DNA of 5,971 bases from an uncultured Thermoproteales archaeon (GTDB lineage Archaea; Thermoproteota; Thermoprotei; Thermoproteales; Thermoproteaceae). Positions 1-5,175 of the stretch are shown here, piece after piece (the first letter of the stretch is position 1; the number at the start of each line of letters is the position of its first letter). The position numbers were made by a program, and so were the translations under genes. The notes below the pieces were generated by a model, which ran no database searches, had not been told where the DNA came from, and saw only the letters and a list, made by a program, of their open reading frames with translations. The stretch spans positions 1 to 5,971 of the forward strand of contig CAMLLK010000077.1 of the NCBI GenBank assembly GCA_946480885.1. The letters run 5' to 3'.

Positions 1-3
1 CGC

Positions 4-597
4 CTATCTATAGACTAGTCCCAATCCGTGGATCCCCAACTCACCCCAGCCCAATTCTACCATTTTTTTATACAACTCAAATGCTAGATCAGCCCCGGGG
101 AGTTCTAGGCCTAGAGACTTAGCCACCTCTAACACATAGCCAAGGTCTTTTTTTAAATGAGCGGCTTTGAAGCCGGGAGAAAGGTCACCCGCCAATAATT
201 TATCTAGGTATAAATCAATTGAGCCAGACCTCGCCGCTCCCTTGGACAAAACCCCAGCCGCCTTCCCCAAGTCGAGCCCCAGCGCCTCGGCTAGCCTAAT
301 CCCCTCAACCATAGCCACAGTGTTCAACGCCACGACTAATTGATTAACTAACTTCAAAGCCTGGCCGCTCCCCACAGGCCCTACGTACACTACCTCTTTT
401 GAAAAACATTTAAAAACTGGGGTTAGACTCGCCACCACATCTTCCCTGCCCCCAGCCATCACCACTAGAGTGCCCTCCACCGCCCCCCTCTGCCCGCCAG
501 TGACGGGGGCGTCTACAAACTCCACTCCCAGCGCTCCCAGCCTTTTTGCAAACTCCACAGCCCACCTGGGCGAGTTAGTTGACATATCTACAACCAC
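4..597 (-). CDS. 3-hydroxyisobutyrate dehydrogenase-family reductase, C-terminal part (downstream of an apparent frameshift)
   Basis: This frame encodes the rest of the Rossmann domain and the all-helical C-terminal domain of a beta-hydroxyacid dehydrogenase, an NAD(P)-dependent enzyme that interconverts a 3-hydroxyacid and its semialdehyde in the cytoplasm. Visible family motifs, counted from the GTG at 597, are VVDMST (2-7), the substrate-binding DAPVTGG (29-35), and GSGQALKLVNQ (77-86), whose Lys82 fits the catalytic lysine of the G..K...N signature. KKDLGYVLEVAKSLGLELP near the end is the usual C-terminal helix block. The frame remains open upstream of 597 (ARRGL precedes the GTG), so 597 is probably not a real start. 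The sequence is the continuation of the gene beginning at 847, joined by a one-base frame change near 612-617. The two parts together give about 280 residues, normal for the family. The substrate (hydroxyisobutyrate, tartronate or succinic semialdehyde, glyoxylate) cannot be told from sequence. Confidence 0.85.
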   Translation of the reverse strand: MVVDMSTNSPRWAVEFAKRLGALGVEFVDAPVTGGQRGAVEGTLVVMAGGREDVVASLTPVFKCFSKEVVYVGPVGSGQALKLVNQLVVALNTVAMVEGIRLAEALGLDLGKAAGVLSKGAARSGSIDLYLDKLLAGDLSPGFKAAHLKKDLGYVLEVAKSLGLELPGADLAFELYKKMVELGWGELGIHGLGLVYR

Positions 598-847
598 TAA
601 CCCACGCCGCGCCCCCCGCGCCGAATAGCACCTCCTCTACGTCTGGGCCGTCTGACACAAAGATTAACACAACATCTACATGTCTTGCCAAATCGCCTGG
701 AGATTTGGCTACATATACGCCAAGTTCTCTAAACCGAAGCGCCTTATCTAAAGACCTATTGTAGACACCTGCTAAGAGGCCGCATCTATGTAGATGTGTA
801 GCCACTGCCCCGCCCATGATCCCAAGCCCCACTACCCCCGCTTTCAT
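575..847 (-). CDS. 3-hydroxyisobutyrate dehydrogenase-family reductase, N-terminal NAD(P)-binding part (frameshifted)
   Basis: This frame starts with MKAGVVGLGIMGG, the dinucleotide-binding fold of beta-hydroxyacid dehydrogenases, with GLGIMG at residues 7-12. VYNRS follows at 28-32, and the position after the second beta strand (N30-R31) suggests NADP preference, though this is inference. VSDGPDVEEVLFG (64-76) matches the end of the first Rossmann half in the family. After about residue 78 the frame leaves homology and stops at 575, while the expected continuation (LVVVDMST) lies in the next frame. I chose the ATG at 847 because the family begins right at this point and a TATA box lies about 22 bases upstream, suggesting a leaderless message. 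The longer reading from 913 would add 22 hydrophobic residues encoded across the promoter and into atpB. The gene is either a pseudogene, a contig error, or a phase-variable gene. Confidence 0.8.
   Translation of the reverse strand: MKAGVVGLGIMGGAVATHLHRCGLLAGVYNRSLDKALRFRELGVYVAKSPGDLARHVDVVLIFVSDGPDVEEVLFGAGGAAWVSGCRYVN
612..617 (-). other. Apparent +1 frameshift at a six-base C/G run splitting the dehydrogenase gene
   Basis: The plus strand has six consecutive C (six G in the coding sense). Removing one G joins the two frames as ...VEEVLFGAGARRGLVVVDMST..., which is a good family match with no gap. The exact site is inferred; any single extra base between about 600 and 620 would do the same. 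Homopolymer slippage is the simplest explanation, either in the cell or in sequencing and assembly. Confidence 0.65.
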
Positions 848-863
848 AAAGAGAATTAAGAAG

Positions 864-873
864 ATATATAAAA
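864..873. promoter_or_regulatory. Shared TATA element between divergent dehydrogenase and atpB genes
   Basis: GATATATAAA on the plus strand reads as TTTATATATC on the minus strand, so one nearly symmetrical AT core can serve both directions. It is centred about 23 bases before the atpB ATG (892) and about 22 bases before the minus-strand ATG (847), the spacing expected for leaderless archaeal transcripts. The purine stretch AAGAAG just upstream on the plus side is a plausible BRE and may favour the atpB direction. Only 44 bases separate the two start codons, so no other promoter is likely to fit. Confidence 0.6.
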
Positions 874-891
874 CAACTTTATCTATGACAT

Positions 892-2295
892 ATGCTTTCT
901 CCAGTAGTTTCATACAACACAGTTAGAGAGGTGAAGGGCCCCCTTATTGTTATTGAAAAAACTAGAGGCGTCTCTTACGGCGAGATTGGCGAAGTGATTG
1001 GCCCCGACGGAGAGCCTAGAAGAGTACAAGTGGTAGAAGTGGCCACTGACTACGCCGTGGCTCAAGTCTTGGGAGGCACGTTGGGCCTCCCCGCCAAGGG
1101 CTCCACTGTGAGATTCTACGGCAAGACTTTAAAAATACCGGTCTCTGAACAACTAGTCGGCAGAATTTTAGACGGCAAAGGACAGCCGAGAGACCACATG
1201 CCGCCACCCCCGCCTGAAGACTTCCGCGACGTCAATGGAGAGCCGCTTAACCCATACGCCAGAGAGTACCCCGAGGAGCCCATAGAGACGGGGATCTCCG
1301 CCATAGACGCCCTTTATACATTAGTGAGAGGCCAGAAGCTGCCTATCTTCTCCGGCACAGGTCTTCCACACAACATGATGGCTGCACAAGTTGTGAGACA
1401 GGCCACCGTTAGAGGCAGTGAAGAGGGCTTCGCAGTGGTGTTCGTCGGGATTGGAGTCAAGACAGAAGAGGCGTTGTTCTTCATAGAGGAGTTTAGAAAA
1501 ACCGGCGCTTTGAGGAGAGCTGTGGCAGTGATAAACCTAGCCTCTGACCCAGTGGCAGAGCGTATACTCGCCCCCAGAGTGGGCCTCACAATAGCTGAGT
1601 ATCTAGGCTGGCAGTTGGGCTACCACGTCCTTGTCGTTATTACAGACATGACGAATTACTGCGAAGGCTTGAGAGAGCTCTCCTCTAGCAGAGGCGAGCT
1701 GCCCGGCCGCCGCGGATACCCGGGGTATATGTACACAGACTTAGCCACAATCTACGAAAGAGCTGGCAAAGCCCACGGCAAAAAGGGCTCGGTGACACAA
1801 TTCCCCATTTTGACAATGCCGCATGACGATATCACACACCCCATCCCCGACCTCACTGGCTACATCACAGAGGGCCAGTTGGTACTAAGCAGAGCTATGT
1901 GGGGCAGGGGGATCTACCCGCCCTTCGACGTGATTATGTCTCTTTCGAGATTGGCTAAAGACGCCATAGGCGAGGGCAAGACTAGAGAAGACCACAAAGA
2001 CGTGGCTAATACATTGATATCGGCCTACAGCAAGGCTTTGGAGTTGAGAAGCCTAGCCACTCTAGTGGGAGAGAAGAACTTAGGCTGGCGCGAGAGGAGG
2101 TACCTGCGTTTTGCAGACGCCTTTGAGCAGAAGTTTATTAAACAAGGCTACTACGAGAGGCGTACATTCGAAGAGACTCTAGACATAGGCTGGGACGTCA
2201 TGTCTATACTGCCAGAGGACGAGTTGACAAACGCCAGGCCGCAGATAACACAGAAGTTTTATAGAAAACACATATTTGAAAGCGTACAGTTGTAG
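892..2295 (+). CDS. atpB: A-type (archaeal V-type) ATP synthase subunit B
   Basis: This is the non-catalytic nucleotide-binding subunit that alternates with subunit A in the A3B3 head of the archaeal A1A0 ATP synthase, on the cytoplasmic face of the membrane. The protein is 467 residues, full length for the family. The N-terminal beta-barrel (about 5-80) contains the typical [18 protein letters not shown] block. The nucleotide domain carries the degenerate P-loop FSGTGLPHN (153-161) in place of a GxxxxGKT Walker A motif, as expected for B rather than A subunits. It also has [11 protein letters not shown] (247-257, Walker B-like), [20 protein letters not shown] (265-284) and [12 protein letters not shown] (323-334). 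The C-terminal helical domain ends in HIFESVQL. The ATG at 892 is placed by homology and by the TATA box about 23 bases upstream. The other synthase subunits are not adjacent in this window, consistent with dispersed atp genes in Thermoproteales. The stop codon overlaps the next start by one base. Confidence 0.97.
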   Translation: MLSPVVSYNTVREVKGPLIVIEKTRGVSYGEIGEVIGPDGEPRRVQVVEVATDYAVAQVLGGTLGLPAKGSTVRFYGKTLKIPVSEQLVGRILDGKGQPRDHMPPPPPEDFRDVNGEPLNPYAREYPEEPIETGISAIDALYTLVRGQKLPIFSGTGLPHNMMAAQVVRQATVRGSEEGFAVVFVGIGVKTEEALFFIEEFRKTGALRRAVAVINLASDPVAERILAPRVGLTIAEYLGWQLGYHVLVVITDMTNYCEGLRELSSSRGELPGRRGYPGYMYTDLATIYERAGKAHGKKGSVTQFPILTMPHDDITHPIPDLTGYITEGQLVLSRAMWGRGIYPPFDVIMSLSRLAKDAIGEGKTREDHKDVANTLISAYSKALELRSLATLVGEKNLGWRERRYLRFADAFEQKFIKQGYYERRTFEETLDIGWDVMSILPEDELTNARPQITQKFYRKHIFESVQL

Positions 2296-2651
2296 TGGCC
2301 TGCGCCCCAGACTTTTGTATAGATATAAGAGAGGTAGACAATCCGCCGCATAATCCTCCCCCGAGTACAATTTGTATAAAGCCAGAGGCCGTCTCCCACT
2401 GGCTAGAGCTGGCGCAGGCTATGTACTACGCACACCGTTGGAGAGGGCCGGCGCGTAATTTTGCCATATCCACTATGATGTTCCTAGCCCAGGAGAAGAA
2501 GATAAAAGAGGCCTTGGAGATCTCTGCCGCCGGCGGGGCGAGGGCCATATGCGCCACGTTGACAGACGCCCCCCCAGCCCCCCCGCCTCAGCCACATGAG
2601 GGGTGGGACCCATGGAAAATTACAAAATTTGCCCTTGATTTAGTAAAATAG
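2295..2651 (+). CDS. Small uncharacterised protein translationally coupled to atpB
   Basis: I do not recognise this 118-residue protein. It starts at a GTG whose G is the last base of the atpB TAG stop, a TAGTG overlap that argues for a real, co-transcribed and coupled gene. The N-terminus (1-26) holds Cys3 and Cys8 and a proline-rich stretch (NPPHNPPPS). Residues 30-90 look helical, with the aromatic segment HWLELAQAMYYAHRW at 35-49. A proline-rich linker (92-100) then leads to a short amphipathic C-terminal helix (DPWKITKFALDLVK). There are four cysteines (3, 8, 27, 86), no signal peptide and no clear membrane helix. Its position suggests, but does not show, a role with the ATP synthase. 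The linker is encoded by two runs of seven C, which are potential slippage sites. Codon use is like that of its neighbours. Confidence 0.75.
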   Translation: MACAPDFCIDIREVDNPPHNPPPSTICIKPEAVSHWLELAQAMYYAHRWRGPARNFAISTMMFLAQEKKIKEALEISAAGGARAICATLTDAPPAPPPQPHEGWDPWKITKFALDLVK

Positions 2652-2661
2652 GGGGTTGCGT

Positions 2662-2677
2662 AAAAAATATATATATA
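2662..2677 (+). promoter_or_regulatory. TATA box for the FAD-dependent oxidoreductase gene
   Basis: AAAAAATATATATATA lies in the 41-base gap after the small gene, with its core about 23-25 bases before the ATG at 2693. This is the archaeal leaderless arrangement, so the oxidoreductase probably has its own promoter rather than depending only on read-through from atpB. No Shine-Dalgarno-like sequence precedes the ATG. Confidence 0.6.
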
Positions 2678-2692
2678 CGACGTATTTGACGC

Positions 2693-3700
2693 ATGGAGGA
2701 TAGGAGGCGTGAGTGGAATGTCGTAGTAGTAGGGGGAGGCGTGGCGGGTCTATACTTCATCTACAACTTATTAAAACACCTCGACGCGTCGAGAGAGTCA
2801 AATGGGGGGGACCTCTCAATATTATTAATCGACCCCAGAGAGGCCCACGAATTTACGCCAGGCATCCCCATGGCGGTGGCCGGCGTTGTGAATTTCGACG
2901 ATTTAGTTTTCCCATTCCGCCACATGAATAGAGTCACTTACGTCAAGGGGCACGTCACTTGGGTAGATAGGAACTGCGTCAGTGTCTTCAACAAGTCGAC
3001 TACACAATTCTGTGGGGACTACGTAGTACTCGCCCCAGGCGGCCTCAAATTTGGCAGTGTGGAGTACTGGTCGGTGGAGGGCGCCAGAGCCCTCGCTGAG
3101 AGGATACAAAATTTGAGTGGGGTAAGGTTTGTAGTAAACACAGCCACTCCAGTGGCGGGGTTTCAAGAAGTCGCCTACTCAATAAAGAGTAGACACCCAG
3201 AGAGAGTAGTGTCAGTCCACTTAATCTACGTCTCTAGCGACTACGCCCACTTTCTTGAACTCTCGAAGAAGTGGGCCGCTTCCATTGGCGTAGAGATTAC
3301 AGAAGACCCACCGCCACTCGACGACACACTACATGTCACAGTCCCCACAATCGTAGAACATCCACTGGCCACGGGGCTAGAGGTGGACCCGGCCACCTTT
3401 GAGACACAACACCGTGGAGTCTACCTAATCGGAGACACCTCGCTCATGAAGTTAAAACTCCCCCCAGTGGGCTGGGGCGCACTTTGGCAAGCCTCCACGC
3501 TTGCTAAAGCAATAGCAAATGAATTAACAGGTGGAGTGTTGGAAATTGAGGCGTCGCCCTGGACAGACGTCACAGATCGCGATAAATTCTACCGCTGGTT
3601 CGTCTGGAGAATGACCACAGGAACGCCTCTCGCTCAACTAAAAGGCATGTACCACCTCTGGGGAGAAGTTATACAATACTTAACTAGACAGAAGAGTTGA
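2693..3700 (+). CDS. FAD-dependent oxidoreductase of the sulfide:quinone oxidoreductase / NDH-2-like family
   Basis: This 335-residue flavoprotein starts with an FAD-binding Rossmann fold: VVVVGGGVAGLYF (10-22, GxGxxG at 14-19) followed by the acidic end of strand two, LLIDPRE (44-50). VVLAPGG (111-117) corresponds to the ATG-type motif. GVYLIGDTS (242-250, Asp248) followed by PPVGWGALWQASTLAKAIANEL is the second FAD signature and helix seen in SQR, flavocytochrome c sulfide dehydrogenase and NDH-2. No second GxGxxG for NADH is evident; residues 148-163 (VNTATPVAGFQEVAYS) sit where SQR has its cysteine-containing GASC..P segment. The protein has only Cys95 and Cys107, so the usual SQR redox pair is missing. 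The tail (297-332), rich in Trp, Tyr and Phe, may be a monotopic membrane anchor. It probably passes electrons to quinone at the inner face of the membrane, but the electron donor is unknown. It is shorter than typical SQR or NDH-2. The ATG at 2693 fits the TATA spacing. Confidence 0.85.
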   Translation: MEDRRREWNVVVVGGGVAGLYFIYNLLKHLDASRESNGGDLSILLIDPREAHEFTPGIPMAVAGVVNFDDLVFPFRHMNRVTYVKGHVTWVDRNCVSVFNKSTTQFCGDYVVLAPGGLKFGSVEYWSVEGARALAERIQNLSGVRFVVNTATPVAGFQEVAYSIKSRHPERVVSVHLIYVSSDYAHFLELSKKWAASIGVEITEDPPPLDDTLHVTVPTIVEHPLATGLEVDPATFETQHRGVYLIGDTSLMKLKLPPVGWGALWQASTLAKAIANELTGGVLEIEASPWTDVTDRDKFYRWFVWRMTTGTPLAQLKGMYHLWGEVIQYLTRQKS

Positions 3701-3702
3701 GA

Positions 3703-3712
3703 TTGGAGTAAG
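3703..3712 (+). repeat. Direct repeat TTGGAGTAAG, copy 1
   Basis: This 10-base word begins three bases after the oxidoreductase stop codon and recurs exactly at 3870-3879. The flanking bases do not extend the match, so it could be chance. Confidence 0.3.
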
Positions 3713-3752
3713 CCAACGGCGGAGAGACAATCCATAGAGGCCGACACGGGCG

Positions 3753-3764
3753 TTTGTATATAAG
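3753..3764 (+). promoter_or_regulatory. TATA-like element inside the gene-free region
   Basis: TTTGTATATAAG resembles an archaeal TATA box. Transcription would be expected to begin about 25 bases downstream, near 3785. No ORF follows, so if it is active the product would be a non-coding RNA. The evidence is a sequence match only. Confidence 0.3.
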
Positions 3765-3779
3765 TGTCTAATTGTTAAG
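3764..3779 (+). repeat. Direct repeat GTGTCTAATTG...TTAAG, copy 1
   Basis: GTGTCTAATTG followed by TTAAG recurs at 4012-4028 as the same 11-mer followed by CTTAAG, a 16-of-17 match with one inserted base. The first copy overlaps the end of the TATA-like element and the second has no TATA nearby. Confidence 0.4.
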
Positions 3780-3801
3780 ATTAGTCAGACCTCTTACTGA
3801 T

Positions 3802-3833
3802 GTGCATTTTGCACCGGCAGTAGGCGCCTTTTT
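3802..3833 (+). terminator. Possible termination region for the oxidoreductase transcript
   Basis: A small perfect hairpin (GTGCA, loop TTT, TGCAC at 3802-3814) is followed by the palindrome GGCGCC and a run of five T (3829-3833). Archaeal termination mainly needs T-runs, so the T5 is the relevant part. It lies about 130 bases past the stop codon, and the assignment is weak. Confidence 0.25.
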
Positions 3834-3869
3834 CAGAACTGGATGAGACTACGACGCTTTTGATAGACG

Positions 3870-3879
3870 TTGGAGTAAG
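3870..3879 (+). repeat. Direct repeat TTGGAGTAAG, copy 2
   Basis: Exact second copy of the 10-base word at 3703-3712, 167 bases downstream. The other repeat pair has a different spacing (248 bases), so the two pairs do not come from one simple duplication. Confidence 0.3.
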
Positions 3880-3906
3880 TCGCTGCCCTACGGCTTCTCA
3901 ATGCGT

Positions 3907-3931
3907 GCCTCTGAGATCTTTACACAGAGGC
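3907..3931 (+). other. 7-bp hairpin in the gene-free region
   Basis: GCCTCTG (3907-3913) pairs perfectly with CAGAGGC (3925-3931) across an 11-base loop, and CTCTTTC follows. It could be a structural stem of a non-coding RNA or a terminator on either strand. A stem of this size can also arise by chance in 500 bases. Confidence 0.3.
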
Positions 3932-4011
3932 CTCTTTCAATAGTGTTTCTACACCAGTAGTTTCTAACTTAGACAGTCGAATGTATTGATCTGTTGGTTT
4001 AAATCCACAAT

Positions 4012-4028
4012 GTGTCTAATTGCTTAAG
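4012..4028 (+). repeat. Direct repeat GTGTCTAATTG...TTAAG, copy 2
   Basis: Second copy of the element at 3764-3779, with one extra C before TTAAG. It lies in an AT-rich stretch with no ORF around it. Confidence 0.4.
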
Positions 4029-4065
4029 TTACAACTGCGATATTGTAAAGACTTCTTTGACGTTT

Positions 4066-4179
4066 TTAAGCGGTGTGTAGGGCGTGTCGCCGGCTGGGAG
4101 ATAACTCGCCGTTTTTTAGAGTGTTGTTTTGCGAAATATCTACTCCGAGAGATGCGGCGTGGGGGCTAAAGTTCGGCAT
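4066..4179 (-). CDS. Possible very small ORF of 37 residues in the gene-free region
   Basis: An ATG at 4179 opens a 37-codon frame ending at TAA (4066-4068). The product includes SLGVDISQNNTLKNGELSP and is polar and basic, with a protein-like rather than random composition. An AT-rich TAATAAAAAC element lies about 12-21 bases upstream, closer than the usual TATA spacing. I do not recognise a family. It may be a real small protein, a remnant of a larger gene, or chance. Confidence 0.2.
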   Translation of the reverse strand: MPNFSPHAASLGVDISQNNTLKNGELSPSRRHALHTA

Positions 4180-4191
4180 TTGGTGTAGCTG

Positions 4192-4200
4192 TTTTTATTA
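4192..4200 (+). promoter_or_regulatory. Possible TATA box upstream of the 4213-4689 ORF
   Basis: TTTTTATTA is the only AT-rich promoter-like word near this ORF. Standard spacing would place transcription start near 4222, after the GTG at 4213 but before the in-frame GTG at 4246. If this is the promoter, 4246 is the better start codon. Confidence 0.3.
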
Positions 4201-4212
4201 CGTCCTATCTGC

Positions 4213-4689
4213 GTGGGGGGTCTTGACCATTGGCTTGTAGAGGGGGTGTTTAGAGGTGGTGTAGATACTGTAGTTAAATGTGCTGTGTGGGGCAGGGTCT
4301 TTCCGTTAATAAAGGGTTTCCGTTTGGTAAAGATTCTAGAGTCTGTGTCTTGCGTAGAGTTGGGGAGTGGCTTGTATAGAGTTGAAGTCCAGGGGCGGTT
4401 TCGCCGTGGCGTATGGGTACGTGTAGTGTTGTACTACCCCCCGACGCCTAAACAGAAGCGGAGGGGCGAGAGGGGGGGCGGCTTTTTGAGCGGGGCTGTG
4501 GCCGACTTCTTATACGACATGGCGGCACGTCACGAGGTGGTGGTGGGCGACGGAGGCGTTGTATATATAGACGGCGTGGAGGTGGACGTGGGGGCGTGTA
4601 TAAAGAGGGGGGGCGTCGATTACGGCTGTGTCTTACGTCAAATTAGGCAGGGAGCGTTTGGGCGGGGTGAGGTTGAAGGTGGCCAGTAG
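4213..4689 (+). CDS. Uncharacterised basic protein
   Basis: I do not recognise this 158-residue ORF. It is rich in Gly, Val and Arg with few acidic residues before residue 110. Its outline suggests two beta-rich parts: 19-77, including the hairpin LYRVEVQGRFRRGVWVRVVLYYPP, and 108-130 (EVVVGDGGVVYIDGVEVDVG). Between them lie a strongly basic linker (KQKRRGERGG, 80-89) and a helix (91-106). Cysteines are at 23, 47, 129 and 139. There is no signal peptide or membrane helix. The GTG at 4213 is the longest reading; the in-frame GTG at 4246 (residue 12) fits the nearby TATA-like word better. Its last 57 bases overlap the end of the convergent membrane-protein gene. It contains two runs of seven G (4472-4478, 4607-4613), and a run of six G follows the start. 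The open frame over 477 bases and the protein-like pattern favour a real gene, but without homologues this is uncertain. Confidence 0.55.
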   Translation: MGGLDHWLVEGVFRGGVDTVVKCAVWGRVFPLIKGFRLVKILESVSCVELGSGLYRVEVQGRFRRGVWVRVVLYYPPTPKQKRRGERGGGFLSGAVADFLYDMAARHEVVVGDGGVVYIDGVEVDVGACIKRGGVDYGCVLRQIRQGAFGRGEVEGGQ

Positions 4690-5163
4690 GGCTAGGAAGA
4701 GGCCGGCGTATATGATAAATATGCCCACTGTTGTAATTGGGAGGAGGCCGCCTGCCAAAGTGATTTTGGCCGCCGTGTTGAGCGATTTTTTCGCCGTGGC
4801 TTGGTATAGCGACTTGAGACTTCTGTAGATAAAATATGCAAAGGCCATGGCCACAGGCCAGAGGGCGAAGTTAGTCTCGAGGTTTGTAGAAGCTAATTTC
4901 AAAGGTCTGAGGTACTCCACTGGGCTGTGGACTACGCCTATGGCGTATAAATATATCGCATATATAGTAAAGCCCACCGCTGCGGCGAGGGCGGCGGCTT
5001 TAGCTCCGTTGTATATGCCCGGATTGTTGTAGTGGGCAGAGAGGCCGCGGGCGCCAAGCGCTATGAGGGGCAGACCCGCGGCGGCTATTGGGAGTATTAT
5101 AAGGCCTTTGAGGAAGAGGAATATGCCAATGGCGTATAGGTCTCGCGCCTCGGCGTATTTCAT
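4633..5163 (-). CDS. Four-helix integral membrane protein, DUF996-like
   Basis: The 176-residue product has about four hydrophobic segments: roughly 9-36 (IGIFLFLKGLIILPIAAAGL), 55-78 (AALAAAVGFTIYAIYLYAIG), 99-115 (FALWPVAMAFAYFIYRS) and 132-164 (ITLAGGLL...FLALLATF). The loop ALGARGLSAHYNNPGIYNGAK after helix 1 resembles the signature of crenarchaeal DUF996 membrane proteins as I remember it; this family call is tentative and the function is unknown. The ATG at 5163 is supported by a TATA-like sequence about 22 bases upstream, inside the end of mgtE. The gap to mgtE is 12 bases, so read-through co-transcription is also possible. The 3' end overlaps the convergent ORF ending at 4689. The hydrophobic periodicity makes this the real coding strand over most of its length. 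Confidence 0.8.
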   Translation of the reverse strand: MKYAEARDLYAIGIFLFLKGLIILPIAAAGLPLIALGARGLSAHYNNPGIYNGAKAAALAAAVGFTIYAIYLYAIGVVHSPVEYLRPLKLASTNLETNFALWPVAMAFAYFIYRSLKSLYQATAKKSLNTAAKITLAGGLLPITTVGIFIIYAGLFLALLATFNLTPPKRSLPNLT

Positions 5164-5175
5164 ATGTAAGTATTT

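Larger units (their letters stand above)
3701..4212. other. 512-base region without a convincing gene, AT-richer than its flanks
   Basis: All six frames are broken by frequent stops and no ORF here exceeds about 40 codons. The stretch is visibly AT-richer than the genes around it. It holds a TATA-like element (3753-3764), two short direct repeat pairs (TTGGAGTAAG at 3703 and 3870; GTGTCTAATTG at 3764 and 4012), a 7-bp hairpin (3907-3931), a hairpin GTGCA-TTT-TGCAC (3802-3814), and T-runs at 3829-3833, 4063-4067 and 4112-4117. It could contain a non-coding RNA gene or be decayed sequence. I could not match it to tRNA, rRNA, RNase P RNA, SRP RNA, C/D-box sRNA or a CRISPR array. Confidence 0.5.

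Noticed and set aside
848..913. Upstream extension of the dehydrogenase start to 913 (adds [20 protein letters not shown]...)
   Set aside because: The added residues cover the promoter and the atpB start, and the family N-terminus begins at the ATG at 847. The hydrophobic stretch comes from AT-rich promoter DNA and is not a credible signal peptide on a cytoplasmic dehydrogenase.
1314..1589. Minus-strand open frame within atpB
   Set aside because: It is antisense to the most conserved region of subunit B, and its composition reflects the complement of that gene.
2903..3166. Minus-strand open frame within the FAD oxidoreductase gene
   Set aside because: It is fully inside a gene with clear FAD motifs and has no independent support.
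3834..3915. C/D-box sRNA with GGATGAG, TGATAGA and CTGA
   Set aside because: The C-box does not match RTGATGA, there is no D' box at the correct spacing, and the length and guide spacing are wrong for the compact archaeal sRNAs.
3996..4006. tRNA T-arm-like GGTTTAAATCC
   Set aside because: The T-loop consensus is broken (TTT rather than TTC), only three stem pairs form, and no D-arm, anticodon stem or acceptor stem can be fitted around it.
3701..4212. CRISPR array or insertion-sequence remnant
   Set aside because: The direct repeats occur only twice each with unrelated spacings, there are no terminal inverted repeats or target duplications, and no transposase fragment can be read.
4847..5032. 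Plus-strand open frame opposite the membrane-protein gene
   Set aside because: It lies entirely antisense to a well-supported hydrophobic coding frame and has no promoter or recognisable motifs.
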